Origin: Polytrichum commune | Lineage: Eukaryota > Streptophyta > Polytrichopsida > Polytrichales > Polytrichaceae | DNA length: 64,000 nt | NCBI GenBank assembly: GCA_950295325.1 | Contig: OX485806.1 | Coordinates: 20,398,001 to 20,462,000 of the forward strand | Direction: 5' to 3' | Part shown: positions 1 to 11,981 of the stretch, piece by piece | Position numbering within the stretch: the stretch's first letter is position 1 | How the letters are laid out: each line of letters opens with the position of its first letter | Notes under the pieces: model-generated | What the model was told of the DNA's origin: nothing | Databases searched by the model: none | What the model saw: the letters and a program-made list of their open reading frames with translations, nothing else | Translations under genes and position numbers: made by a program

Positions 1-715
1 GATCTTCATGATAGAGTTGATTTCCACACACAACTGGTCAATCCTAATAAATGTTGGTGATAGTAAGTTGAATTCCCCTCGACGTCAAGGGTGATACGCA
101 AGTGCCAAGTTTCATTGGAATGCAAACCGCAACAATCAAGGGCTCAATGAACCAACAACCAGTGTGAGATTCCTTTTTCCTCTAATTCTACCACCGCCCT
201 TTTTTAATATTAAAAAACACCCCTCACATTGGGACCCCTTTTGATGTAGAGTATATATATATATATATATATAAGTAACATCATCATGCTCACATGTGGA
301 GTCTAGCAAAGTGGATGGAATGGGGAGAGGGCGGCAAGATGTTGGATTAACATCATCCTAGATCTTTTTGAATGGACTTGGTGTCCACATCCAAGTGGCC
401 GATCATAACCCATGTTGGTCATAGTGAACCGAATCGCCCTCAGCATCAAGGGTGATATGAAAGCTCCCAGTTCATTGGAACGCACCCCGCGACCATAGAA
501 GGGTTAAACGAACTGACAACCCAATATGAGATTCTTTTTTCTGTCCGCTTCTAATGCTGCCCTCTTTTTTTATATCATAAACAAAGAAGCCATCACGCAT
601 TGGACCCCTACTACGACGATGATGTAGTAGATAATAATATCCCGCTAACATGTGGAGTGTAAGGGATTGGATGGAACACGGGGAGGAGGGCGGCATGATT
701 GGTTGGCTATTATGA
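1..715. repeat. Diverged tandem duplication, two units of about 360 bp
   Basis: Unit 1 runs from about 1 to 359 and unit 2 from about 360 to 715. Both units follow the same order: a GATCTT start, a 'tccacac/tccacatcc' block, 'atgttggt.atagt', 'tcaagggtgatac/atga', 'ttcattggaa', a T-rich block, 'cattgg(g)acccc', 'acatgtggagt' and 'ggatggaa...gggcggca'. The units differ by many substitutions and small indels, so the duplication is old. Unit 1 also holds a TA microsatellite at about 251-273. Whether this is the edge of a longer satellite array cannot be told, because the window starts here. No convincing coding sequence is seen. Confidence 0.75.
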
Positions 716-3700
716 TACGTGAAGTTGAGGAGGGGAAGGTCCGCAAAGGTGCTTGAGCGAAAAATGCGACGTGATCATGTAAGTTAGTATTTGGACATTG
801 TCATTCAATCACATCCGTTTGGGCTCCCGGTGCGAGGCAAGACGGCAACTCCGTGGGGCCATGTTATTGAGCTAATTGAATCTTCTTTGGCACCAAAGAA
901 GGCCATGCAAGCAAAGGCCTCCACTCTACCCACCTACGAAGATGACCGGGTCCACAACCAATCAAGCCACTTGATCCGAGCTACCGATTACATGATTTGG
1001 AGGGAGCTAGTATACGTGTGTTGAAATGCTAGGCTCCTAGTTGAAGGTCGGGGGAGCATGTATGTGGGGCCTCACCGTGTGGAGATTGTGTACATTGTCC
1101 CCTCTTTTGTAACCCCCCTTTATTTGTTTTCGAATTATTAAGTTACGTGGTAGGGTTAATTTTTAAATGTAACCGGAGTTTTCATGGTTGGGAGTTGGTT
1201 GTTTTTGCATGCAAAACTTTTCATGTTCGATAACTTTTTGGTGCATGCTTGGAGTCAGTGTGGAGGTTTGAACGAAGATCAGGATTCTATATCGGTTTGT
1301 TGGGGGGCCAAACTCATTTTAACACCTCTTGACATTTCAAAATGAGATTGGTCCTCAATGACCCAATGTGGAAAGTTCTTTCTTTCAAACATCCAAGAAT
1401 GCACCAAAAATCCACCGCACTGTATGGAAAGCACCGTATGCAAAACAACCAAGTATTGACCAAAAGGCTAGTTGAATCAAAGCATAACTCTAGTAACAAA
1501 CATTGTTTATTTGCTATGAAATGAAGGGCGAATATTTCATAACACCTATTGAGGGGGAGGGCAAATTGGGGGAGAGGGAGGGTGAAAACACTGATTACTA
1601 TTGTGAAGCCTCAATTTTTTTATTTTTAACCAAATCAATCTCTAAATTGTGTATGAATCAACCAACATATTAAAAGGGGGGGGGGGAGGTTTTACTATTA
1701 TCCCTATAGTAGGTGTTATGAAACCAAACCCTATAATGAAGGTTGCAAGGTTGTAAGTAAATGCTTTGTGAAGCAAGCTTGTTGCATAACCTTATTCAAC
1801 CTTCAAAGCATCCTCCATGGGACTGAGAATATTTGGGAAATCGTGCCCCCACAATTCTTGGTGGATTCCCCATGGGACATGGGATTTATGCTTCCTTTCA
1901 CAATATAGGGGACATGAACATTTCCATTCTTGGCCCTAAACACCTCCATTTTGGCTATGAGTCTCATCACCTAACTTGGGTTGAGGGTATAAACGTAATG
2001 CAAAATTTTAAACATAGAGAACAAACATTTCAAGCTAAATAATGTAAAGTGATATTGATTGAACCATCATATCCGTGTGGTTGGCATTATCGAATCACTT
2101 GATGAACTCCATGTGAGCATTTTTTTTCGTTTCAAGTAACATGTGGACTTTGTAAACCAAGATTACCTATCTTTGAGTTGAAATTCTTTTGACAATTTGA
2201 GCACATGTAGGTGTATGATGTTTTAAAGGATGTGATCATAGAATACTTATTGATGGAGGATACAAAAGAACATCCTAGTTTGAATCACAAATATTAAATT
2301 AGGACACTTATGAGTGGTTATTTTATAAAATACACATTATTTCAATAAACGTCTATGTGTCAAGTTTCATTAGATTATGATTTGAGGTGCAATCCTTATG
2401 AATCGTGAGCATTTAAATCACTTTTGGGACATATTGGGGTTGAAATCATGCATAAATTTCATGAATGTCTTCTTTGAAAGCATACTTGCAATTTTGTTTT
2501 TGAGAAGTGACATTTGGGCATGGGAACCTTTCTTTTTCAAGGATTGCATGTTTCTATTGCATTCAACTAGTGAAAAGAGTCACCACTTGCACATAACTTT
2601 TGAGCACGGTTGTGACTAGTTTTATTGTTTATTTTTATAGGGTAGTTCATGTATGAAAATTTTGTAGTTTCAAATGGAAGCCATAAAGACATGTGTTACA
2701 ATGTGCTAAGAGTATATTAACCATTCTAGGGAGGGTTGCTATGTGATTATTTAAAGAGATAGGGAATCTTCACTTTGATATCTTATAGCTTTTTCAATTC
2801 AATTCCAATACTAAAACTTGACATGGCAATTCCCATTTACTAGCAATTTCCATCATGGAGTCAACCCTACATGAGGAATCAAAAACCATTGCACCAAAGA
2901 ACACATGGTTTAGTTCACATGCATCAACTTAATACTTACCTTAAAAATGCTAGCTTGCCTAGATTACCAATAGTTTAGAATGAAAGGTCAACATACCAAG
3001 ATCATTGAGATGCTATGTAATTGAGAAAGAAAGACCTCAACATCCAATGTCCAAGAATATGTTCAAATTAACGTTGGACAAGTGATACTTGAATGTTTGT
3101 ATTAAAGACTTATGTATAAAACAAATTTGAACTAGAGAGCTTCTACATCCGGACACACTATGTTATTGGGTCCCCTCATGAAACTTTTTTCATAACCACT
3201 AATACCCTTCTTCTATGCCAAAACACTTTAGCAAAGGAAGAGAAAAACACACATACACACATGCCACACAAGGAATCCACATTGTGATCAAAGCAACGTC
3301 TTCCCTAATCACATTTCTTAAGTTTTAAAAATAAAAATTGAAGTCCTCATATGAAGGGTTGGCCTTTTTAGATCTCAAAATACTATCGAAAGATGATGGA
3401 TAAACACCATCTTCCTAAACCGGGTACATTGTATACATGCTACACTTTGATGTCCGACTGTACTACAAAGCTATTGCAAGTCCATTCATAAGAGCCATGT
3501 TAGTTATGCCAAAAGTTTTCACCCACTTTTGTGTGTACAAATTGAGAGCTAAAGTCCACCTTGGAAAATTCTATAAGCAAAGTATGATGGATGCCATACT
3601 ACTTAAAGATATGTGTGTGTTATTCGGTTTGTTTTACATGTTCTCCACCTTCTACCAATAACATTCACACAACAAAACAAGCAAACCTACGATGAAGCAT

Positions 3701-3717
3701 CAACAAAAATCAGACTT
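716..3717. other. Gene-free AT-rich stretch
   Basis: No gene is supported. Open frames here are below 80 codons, with neither a recognisable motif nor a conserved frame. The 791-1024 part is a little richer in GC and could be a worn mobile-element coding fragment, but I do not recognise it. A G homopolymer lies at about 1676-1687. Confidence 0.5.
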
Positions 3718-3720
3718 TTA

Positions 3721-4245
3721 GGGTCGCTTTACACCTAGAGGCTGGGCCAATTTCCCTTGAGGCTGATTGCATGAAATTTCAGCTCCTTTTGGGTTGGAGG
3801 CCGCCCTCAACTACACATTATAATAAGATTATAATGGGGGCCAATTTTTCCATATGTCAAGGCCTTAGGGCCAAGAAGCTAGGCCGATTCAATAAATTAA
3901 GCATAATTCAACGGATCTAGCATAATCTAGCATAGAGCCATTCATATTTCCACATAAACCAATGGTTCGCTAAAAAAATCATATTTTTATTTTTTAAAGT
4001 TTTTCTAATTGAAATGTGGCATTGGCCCTAAGGCCAAGAATTGGCTCTCCAGGGTGCACCCATTCAACAAGCTCGAGCCGTGTCATACCATGCATTTTTT
4101 GATTAAAAAAATCATACCACCAAATCGGCCCGGCCTCTAGGTGTGAAGGGGTTGGGGCCAATTTCAGCCTTTTGGCCAATCACAAGTGAGGATTTCAAGC
4201 CTCTTACACAACGAATTGGCCTGGCCTCTAGTTGTAAAGCGGCCC
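3721..4245. mobile_element. Tourist-like (PIF/Harbinger) MITE, copy 1
   Basis: The element is 525 bp, flanked by TTA at 3718-3720 and 4246-4248. The ends are inverted repeats of about 30 bp: the left end begins GGGTCGCTTTACACCTAGAG, and the right end read on the other strand begins GGGCCGCTTTACAACTAGAG. The 3-bp TTA target duplication and GGG-type ends are the hallmarks of PIF/Harbinger MITEs. A second, colinear copy lies at 52479-53022. A 61-codon reverse frame is partly shared by both copies, but this is explained by whole-element similarity, so I do not call it a gene. Confidence 0.85.
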
Positions 4246-4369
4246 TTAGTTATGGTTATTTGAAATGTATGTTTGTTGATTCTTTAATTGTATACATAGG
4301 TCCTCCCGGCTAGGCATTCATTAGCAAGGTGAAAATGCAACAAACTGATTTATAGTATGAAAAAAAACT

Positions 4370-4550
4370 AGGTCATTTGACTCCAAAAATGGCACCAGAG
4401 ACCTATGATTAGTTTGGTGGACTCCAATTAGAATGAATATGCCCTCGACCATGTAGGGGATGTGTTTTTGCTAGAGCGCCTTTATTTATGATGGACGAGT
4501 GTACATAGTCGCCATGAAACTTTAAGTATGAGAGCATAAAGTATGCATAA
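4370..4550. repeat. Fragment of dispersed family I
   Basis: The run beginning 'tttgactccaaaaatggcacc' and ending near 'ttttgctagagcgcctt' resembles 40395-40440, 42430-42450, 42945-42990 and 56520-56640. These fragments share a 'gactcc.aaaatgacatca.agaccc' core. Only part of the family is present here. Confidence 0.5.
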
Positions 4551-4930
4551 GGTAGATGGGTCTAAAATGGTTACTCTCTCAACTAGTCCACTTCTCCTAG
4601 GATATGAATTGTACAAGATGGTTAGCAAAATCCAAATTGAGGCCTCGGCTGCTTTTCTCATGATTTTTGGAGTTCATAATATGAACATCTCATTCATTAT
4701 CAAAGTGAAAATTGTAGTGCTCGTTTATGGTCATGTAGATCTCCCCTCCCCCAAAATGTGGACTACAAGTTTAGAATGATCATCACATGTTCAACATGCA
4801 TTCCAATTCCTTTTAAGCACATGTCTTTTCTGTATCTATTCTTGAAGCCACAACAGAGCACAATAACACTCAAATGTAGGTGTTCAATCAAGAAAAGTAA
4901 CCGAAAAAGATTGTCTACCTATATTCTACA
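4550..4930 (+). repeat. Dispersed repeat family A, copy 1
   Basis: This is one of at least seven diverged copies in the window; the others are near 15440, 23797, 26240, 28585, 33650 and 51690. Landmarks in order are 'cacttctcctaggatatgaa', 'gatggttagcaaa.tccaaat', 'gaacatctcattcatt', 'cacatgtctttt..g.atctattctt.aa.cc' and 'taggtgttcaatcaagaaaagt'. This copy carries most landmarks. There are no terminal inverted repeats and no coding frame, so it may be a non-autonomous element, a SINE-like unit or an LTR fragment. Confidence 0.65.
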
Positions 4931-5865
4931 AAACTATCTAAGCATGAATGCATAAGGCAGTCATACCCAAAACCAACACCTAACCTAGAACTAACATTTG
5001 TCATACATTTGGATGCATTGTCATACATTTGTAGCTCCCGATTATGTGGCCGTGCTACATACTATTGGTTTTATGTATACAAATCTTAGCGCTTATCAAC
5101 TCAATATATGCAAGTTTTGGATTCCTACCTTGAAGCTTGGTAAAAGATGACCAAAGTAAGGAAGAGCAGGCTCTCATTCACGCCAATGCATACAAGCATC
5201 AATGTTATTTTATTTTGGCTATTTGTTCAACTTTTAGATTCTCTTCCATCCAAGTTGTCACTCTGAAGGTAAACTTTTACAGATTTTTGTCTTCACTTGA
5301 CATCCTTCATAGCAATGTCAAGACTCAAGCATGATTTCTAAACATTTTTAAATAAATTTTCTGGATAATTGAAACCTTTCCATACAATGCCAAGTAACCA
5401 TATAAACTCACCGAGGACCTGAACAAGAGAATTTGGCAAGCTCTCTTGGATGCTCCCAGTGAAACCATAACACACCGTCTCTAGTAAACACCCTAAACAT
5501 GGTTGATAAAGTCCACATCAGGCGTTCTAATGTTCCAATGCATGGTTCTATTGTTGTCCCTATGGAAGGGAAGTTCATTCCCTCATGTGGTGTTGTGTAT
5601 GCTAAGCACATCATCATGAATTGCTGCTCTATTTGCCTCTTTGCGAGTAAGTGTCCCAAAGCAATTGTAGCAGCATACTCAAGAAGGCTTTGCCAAATCA
5701 TTTGTTGGGTTTTGTTGGGTTCACTCAGAGACTCAATCATGATTTGTTAGATGAAGAATGAAATTCCACATTAATTTTAATATGCTTCGGTCTACAGCTT
5801 GAATACGGGTTTGGGAGATGCTTGTAGTCTAGTGTAGATTGGAGTAGGTAAGTATGGTGTAACGT
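4931..5865. other. Gene-free stretch
   Basis: A 110-codon reverse frame (5408-5740) and an 83-codon forward frame (5499-5750) overlap here. Neither shows a motif I recognise. They could be the remains of a mobile-element protein, but nothing in the sequence decides it. Confidence 0.4.
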
Positions 5866-5867
5866 AG

Positions 5868-6230
5868 CACACTAAATATGATATTTAGTGTCACCAATTC
5901 TAATCGTAAACCGCGGTGTAGTATAACCAACACTAAATGTTGACCCAATATTATTTGTCATTCCTTGTAAAGTTTTTGGGGGATTATAGATTTACTGCAT
6001 TGCAGCTATTGTCACTTATCAAGTGATTTCTCACCCAAAATTTAGTCATCCATGATGATATTTCATCACAAGTTGTTGACGAGAGAATGTAGGGTTTTGG
6101 CCAATGGATGAACTCGTCCATTATAATCCATGGCAGTATTTGGTCACTTATTCATAAGAAGTGTCATCCAAAAATTTACCATAGTGACATAGAATACCAT
6201 ATAACACTAAGTATCATATTTAGTGTAGTA
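5868..6230. mobile_element. Hairpin MITE family C, copy 1
   Basis: The left end (about 5868-5895) contains CACTAAATATGATATTTAGT, itself a palindrome. The right end (about 6203-6230) is its inverted counterpart ending TATTTAGTGTAGTA. The interior is colinear with 61344-61652, through 'caccaattctaat', 'ccaacactaaatgtt', 'gggggatta', 'aagtgattt' and 'aagaagtgt'. This copy has about 60 extra bases near 6070-6130. The target duplication is not clear. Confidence 0.7.
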
Positions 6231-7745
6231 ACTCGATGCCTTTCCAACCAAAACACTTCATGGCCCTTTGCGTTCATATATTTTGAGAATCTATAAACTT
6301 TCGCAATGGAAAGGGTCACTAGGAAAGGAAGCTGAAGTGCTTCATTAGTAAGAGCATTTTTCGTGTCCATATTTTTTGGATAGATAGATATAAACATCGG
6401 CTTTGTAGAAGGTGGAGTAAGCATAAATGAAGAGCCTCTTCATATATGGCCTATTGGTCCCTTTGAGGGTGAACTCCATGTCCATTTTTTAAAGATCAAA
6501 TGGGTGTCCATTGAGAGTAACCTTACACCGTCCAAAGCAAAGGGACTTTACTTTTATAGATTTGACATAAATGTTGAGTAATGCATTACTCAACATTACT
6601 TTTATAGATTTAACATAAAAAAGTAGATGATTTATTTTTCCCATCATATTTTAATAGCATAGCACTAAGTTTCACACATGAAAATGTAACTAGTGATAAA
6701 AATAAAAGTATGTGTTTGCATCCAAAGGCACTCAGAATGTGTACTTGGACCCAAATCTTCAATAACATGAAGATGTTCCATCGATTTGAAAAGTGCACTT
6801 GAGCAACAACTTAGTTTTAGATAAGGTCATGTTTGACACAATTACCTAGAAATGAGAGTTTGTAGCTCAAATGCATGCTTTTGTGCATATCGAGGCGTAA
6901 ATAGGACCACTTAGAGTCTTAGGGGTTAATAACAAATTTCATTGTATATATTATTGATGAAAAGGTAGGGTAGATTGTGTACAAGTGAGGATCCTTAAAC
7001 CCATGTAAATTTGGTAAATTCATGGTATGAAGAGCTTGACTATACAATCTCTATTTCATTTTCCCTTATTTGAGACAAATGACACATTCAATTGCAAAAA
7101 GGAAAAGACAAAATTATTTAGAAGATACAATCGGAAGTGCATCTTTGTTCTCTTATCCGCTCTTGAAGATGCTATCATATGTTGACGAGTGAATCCAATT
7201 ATCCAAATGAAGAACATGAGAGTTGAACTTGCTAGTTCTTCTTATTTTGGGAGTTAGATGTGAATACTTTTTCAGTTATTAGAATGTCGGTTGTACATTT
7301 TCTTGAGTGGTCTTCTAAGTTTGTACATTCCAGACTTTAACATATGCATGTATGCTTTGGAAACCATTCCATACCACTATTTATTCAAGGACTTCGCTTG
7401 ACTAGACACCATTGTTAGTTTGCTTAGTTCCACTAATCTTATCATGAAATTATTTAAATCATATGTCGGTGGGCAAATCCAAATGAGGAACATGAAAGTT
7501 GACCTTGTTCTTTAAAGATTATAGTTTATTCTCTTTAAATTATTGAAGTGCCAAATATATAAATTGTATGAAATGGTTTTCTTCAAGATATCTAGATTTT
7601 AGACTCAATCTTGTCACACCTATATATTTGGGAAGGTAAGACACACTGATTTTCTTTGTTCTTGGTGAGAAAATCACCAAGTTTAGTCCAAAGTTTAGGA
7701 AACTTGATAGTTTGTCACATTTTTTTCTTCAATACTAAATTTCAA
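6231..7745. other. Gene-free AT-rich stretch
   Basis: Short frames only, none above 85 codons. A short direct repeat, 'atccaaatgaagaacatgagagttgaactt' against 'atccaaatgaggaacatgaaagttgacctt' (near 7201 and 7478), points to old local duplication. Nothing else is supported. Confidence 0.4.
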
Positions 7746-7749
7746 AGAC

Positions 7750-8245
7750 AATGATGGGTGCAAGCACGGTGAAGTGGACGACTCTTGGTCCTTGCACATG
7801 TGTAAGTGAGAGTGATTTTAAAAATATATGTTTACTTTGAATTTTTTCAAAAAAGATCATAAACTTTTAAGAACATATTGATCTACAAAGCCAAGCAATC
7901 TATGTTGGTGAAAACAATCTCAAAAAAAGTCTACATATTCTGAAAGACAGTGCAAGTGGTGTGCAAGTGGTGATATTGAACAAGTAATTGTCAAAATTTT
8001 GTTTAAAATATGATAAAATTACATCGAATTGATGATTTCTACAATTTTTTTTGATGATGACTTGAAGCATATAATGAATTCAAGGAATATGAAATTAAAA
8101 AAATTTCAAGTTCAACATAGTCAAGGTCATGAAATTTACGTCCAAACCAGACCTAGCCCATTTGCTTTTAAGCATTGCTTTTATGATCTCATCTCATCTT
8201 GGTATTCTACATTTGAGTACTAAACATAAAAACAGAGGTCACCAT
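7750..8245 (+). repeat. Dispersed repeat family J, copy 1
   Basis: This segment of roughly 500 bp matches the reverse complement of about 59340-59860 along its whole length. Shared landmarks are 'gcaagcacgg', 'ctacaaagccaag', 'aaaagtctacat', 'gtgtgcaagt', 'tataatgaattcaaggaatatgaa', 'aaggtcatgaaat' and 'tattctaca/atttgagtac'. Several indels separate the copies. There is no terminal inverted repeat and no open frame. Confidence 0.7.
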
Positions 8246-8629
8246 GAAAAATATTTAATTTAAGAAACGTTTTCCTATTATTTTAAAGCATTTGACAACA
8301 TAAACTATGGTTTTAGGATACCGGAACACTTTCTTAGTCCACTTTACCATGTTTGCACGTTGATATTGCCAAAATATTTATTGAACATGTGCATTTTCAT
8401 TCACAATTTGTTCTCCAATGGATGGATTCCATCCGTGTCTTTGAAAAAATAGAATTAAATATTTTATTTTCTTGAGACAATTGAAACAAGTGTTATGGAA
8501 TAACATCAAGGGCTTTCACCTCTCCAACTTCTTGAAGTGATTTGGCTTCCTTGTCACCATAGACTTGAAAAGAGTACCAATACGACATAACACCTTGCGA
8601 TTTTAATGAAGAAGGAATTAAGTCGTCTC

Positions 8630-8885
8630 CGATGTTGCTTGCCGCCAAAAAAATGGCGACTATTCAGAGCTCATGTAATTCGTCCCGGTAGCTTCTTCAA
8701 CTTTCATTTGACCCACTCTATTACTCATACTTAGTAGCCGCTTACATCCTAAGCAGTTCGGAGACTTGTTGCCAACGCATCGTGTCTAGTTGGAAATGGT
8801 GTGATGAACTATTGGCTTTTCTTTTTCTTTTTCTTTTTCTTCCGAAGGTGATTCGGCATGCTTTTTGAATTACTAGAGTGCCGCT
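8630..8885 (-). repeat. Dispersed repeat family H, copy 1 (inverted)
   Basis: The reverse complement matches about 16165-16380. Shared landmarks are 'cacaccatttccaactagac', 'gatgcgttgg', 'aagtctcc', 'aagcggctactaag', 'agagtgggtcaaat', 'agttgaagaagctacc' and 'gtcgccattttttggcggcaagcaac'. It also contains a short TTTTTC microsatellite at about 8817-8840. Confidence 0.65.
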
Positions 8886-10470
8886 CACATTACTGTTGGA
8901 GAATTGCAATTCCTTATCATTGGTTCTCTTCCACTAGACAGGTTTGGAATATGTGGATTTATGAGCTGAAAATTCATTACAAACTACAGTTGTAGATAAC
9001 TTAAATTGGGTTTCAAGTAAAATCTAAGACATGTTCATGGATTTCAAACACATGAAAAATATAGACGTACATGTTCAATCTTTGGACTCTGATAAACATG
9101 ACAGGGTTTGGTCTTTAATTATGGATCAGTTCCCTTTGTTGTAGCATGTATCAATTACATGCACATCATGTTATTTGTGGAAAATAAACATATTAAGTAT
9201 ATAATATGACTAGGATGCTCCTCAAAGTATGTATGTAAGAATGTTTATCATAGTTTTCTGGTCTCTTTCTCCAAACAATTTATCTTGAAACAAGCGTGTC
9301 TTGATGGCACAAAAAAATACTCTCATATTCTTCATTAAGTTTGGATATTGGGGAGGTCACTAGCAAAAATTGTAGTAATAATGTGCAATAAAGAAATAGG
9401 GTCTAATATATTCATTGTGGATAAATTTTGTAAAAAATGTACATATCATATAGGGGTATTAAAATAATGAAACATGTTTACATGTAAAATATCATCACAT
9501 ATAATGGCCTCTTTTATCTAGTCAATGCATGTAAAATAACGTGGAAACAATTACTAGGGGTGGCGGGTAGGGTGTGTGCTAGTGGATGAAAAACATGTAC
9601 TTTTTTTGTTGAAAAAGCTTGGATGGATGACTTCGTAAGTTGGATGGCTTGAACGTTACTGAATCAACGTATCCAATGTGGAGTTAATGTTCTCTACCTA
9701 CGTGCCGGGAGGGAAAATTTTAGCGCATTGTTTGAATTGCAATCTTCTTTCCAATTTTCTTTGGCAGTATAAGTAAAACAAGGTATTTTTAAATGATCCC
9801 CCCCCCATTTTTTTTTTATAATTACTGATAAGGTGTATTGAAATACAAGCATTTACCTTTATTTTGAAAACATCATACCTTATAATCTTTTCTACAAGGT
9901 AAATAACCCCCCGATAAATAAGTCCTGAGCGCATGTGTATGCATTAATATAAGAGGGAGTGACCTCCCCGAGTTTTGGATAAGATGTTTTTCTTCCGAAT
10001 TTACTTAAACCCTAGTCGGATCATAAAACCATCTTGTGGTAAAGAAACCGTGATTCCCATAGTACGTGTTTCCTCAAATGATTTTCCTTCCAACTATGTA
10101 CATTAATTTCACACTCAAATATGTACCTAACATTTACTATAGAAAGCATTCGAGTTCAAGGACCACCCACCGCACCAATAAGCATTCTCCTCGTATCACA
10201 AAATGATTGAAATGTGGTGACCCGCTACTTTCCCAAGTTGTCATCCTAATGAGCATTCCGTGGTTAAAAAACATTATTTGGAAAATAAAATTTTTTTAAA
10301 AAGAAAAAAAAGTGTGGTGGGTACGTGGTCACTACTCACAAAATTTTGTCCTCGGGCAGCTCTTTTTCTCCCAATTCAATGCTGGCTACCTTTACAGGGC
10401 CTAAATAGCTTCTAAACGGAGAGCCTCCCAATCCCCTACGCCTGGCTCTCCACTATACTATTTGGTCGAA
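8886..10470. other. Gene-free AT-rich stretch
   Basis: No frame reaches 80 codons. A C run followed by a T run lies near 9797-9817. Nothing is recognisable. Confidence 0.4.
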
Positions 10471-10749
10471 TTAGTGTGGGTTACCATTTGAAATTACGCA
10501 TTACTATAACATTTTTTAAAATAATTATCTAAAGTGTATACTTCTGGAATTATTATCTTAATATTCTGTGCAGCTTGTTTAGCTGTATTGAGTCTTACCC
10601 GATTCTAGAGTATCATATTTTGCCCAAACAACACAAGTAGTTGTTAGTATGCACAACACAAAATACGATATAACTTAGTTGGTAAAAAATAAACAGTGTT
10701 AGTAAAAAGTTATAACAACACGTAAACTCCGAATGGTTACCCACACTAA
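10471..10749. mobile_element. Hairpin MITE family F, copy 1
   Basis: The ends are inverted: TTAGTGTGGG at 10471 and CCCACACTAA ending at 10749. The match continues inward, imperfectly, for about 40 bp ('ttaccatttgaaattacgca' against the inverse of the sequence near 10700-10739). The same inner motif occurs in the copies at 17647, 18579 and 58596. At about 280 bp with no open frame, it is non-autonomous. Confidence 0.65.
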
Positions 10750-11940
10750 TTAGGCAAACCCGGTTGAGTTTGAGAAGTAACCAGTTTAAGTTCAAGACTT
10801 CAGGGAAAACCACGCACTGGTCAGTTTAGAGGAATCTGTGGAATATGCCTTAAATTGCTCGAAGAAAAATAAAATGGAAGATTGCAACGTGCAATCCAAT
10901 GTTCAAGATTGAAGTCTTCAATGCCCTTCAAACACGATTTGGCCCCTTCAAAATATTATAACTCTCTCAAAACAACCCTTCCAAATGCAACCCCAAATTG
11001 AAAACGAAGACGTCGCTTGAAGTCCTCCATATAATTTGTCCGCCACAAGAACCGCCAACAAGCAGCGTAGGGCATTGCCAGTACAAGAAGTAGAGTTCGA
11101 TGGTTGTCGTCACATCGTACTGAAACCATGCACCTTACAATTCACACACAAGTTTTAATACGAGATTTGTATCTCATTTCTATATTCTTGGACTGACGTC
11201 TTGGATTTGAACCAGCCCTTCAACTGACGCGCTGAAATTTGAGAGCCCTTCAAAATGAAAACTCATACGAGGGCTTCAACCTTGATGCAACACGGATGCA
11301 TGCCACCGGTCGGAGTCCTCCGAGAAAAGTAGGGTTTGGACCGATTACGCCCAAAAATCTTCGGAGACGCTTGCTTTTCAATGCGTTAGTAGAGTAGTAG
11401 TGGCTCCCTTTGAGCTGGTGCGGCCTATGGAGGCCTAATGTGGCGACGAATGTGCTTGCAAAATCCCATTGGACTCGGTCTTCGCTCCAAATATCTTCAA
11501 AGCGATCGAAGTGGGAGAAGGCAAGGCAAGGCATGTGAGCCTAAAACGGACACGGATCGTAAAGTGCCCACGAGCTTCTAAAATGTAGCACGTCTCTTCA
11601 TTTCGGAACGAATATCTTGTGATGAGGAGAAGAAGAAGCACCACCACCACCACCACCACCCGCGTGCATTTGTGACCATTTGAGGAATTGGAAATATCCG
11701 TTGCTAGTGACTGATTTTTTGTTTGTTTTTAAGATTCCTTCCACCGATTGATGTGATTCCCTGGACGATCACACTCTCCTAAAGGTGGTTTGGAATCTGG
11801 AAATTCTGTTTAGGGTTTAGGGTTTTCAACATTATAAAATGCTTCTTTTAGAATGATGATACGTAGGTGATGATCGATGACGATGCATGTGCTTCATTCC
11901 ATCGTTCGGTTTGGGTTTTAATTCTAAAACTTATCCTCCA

Positions 11941-11981
<41 letters not shown>

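Noticed and set aside
3994-4179. 61-codon reverse frame, similar to one at 52765-52956, as a conserved small gene
   Set aside because: Both are inside two copies of the same Tourist-like MITE; similarity extends equally over the non-coding parts, so it does not show protein-level selection.
5408-5740. 110-codon reverse frame as a gene
   Set aside because: No recognisable motif, overlapping frame on the other strand, and no promoter or splice context.
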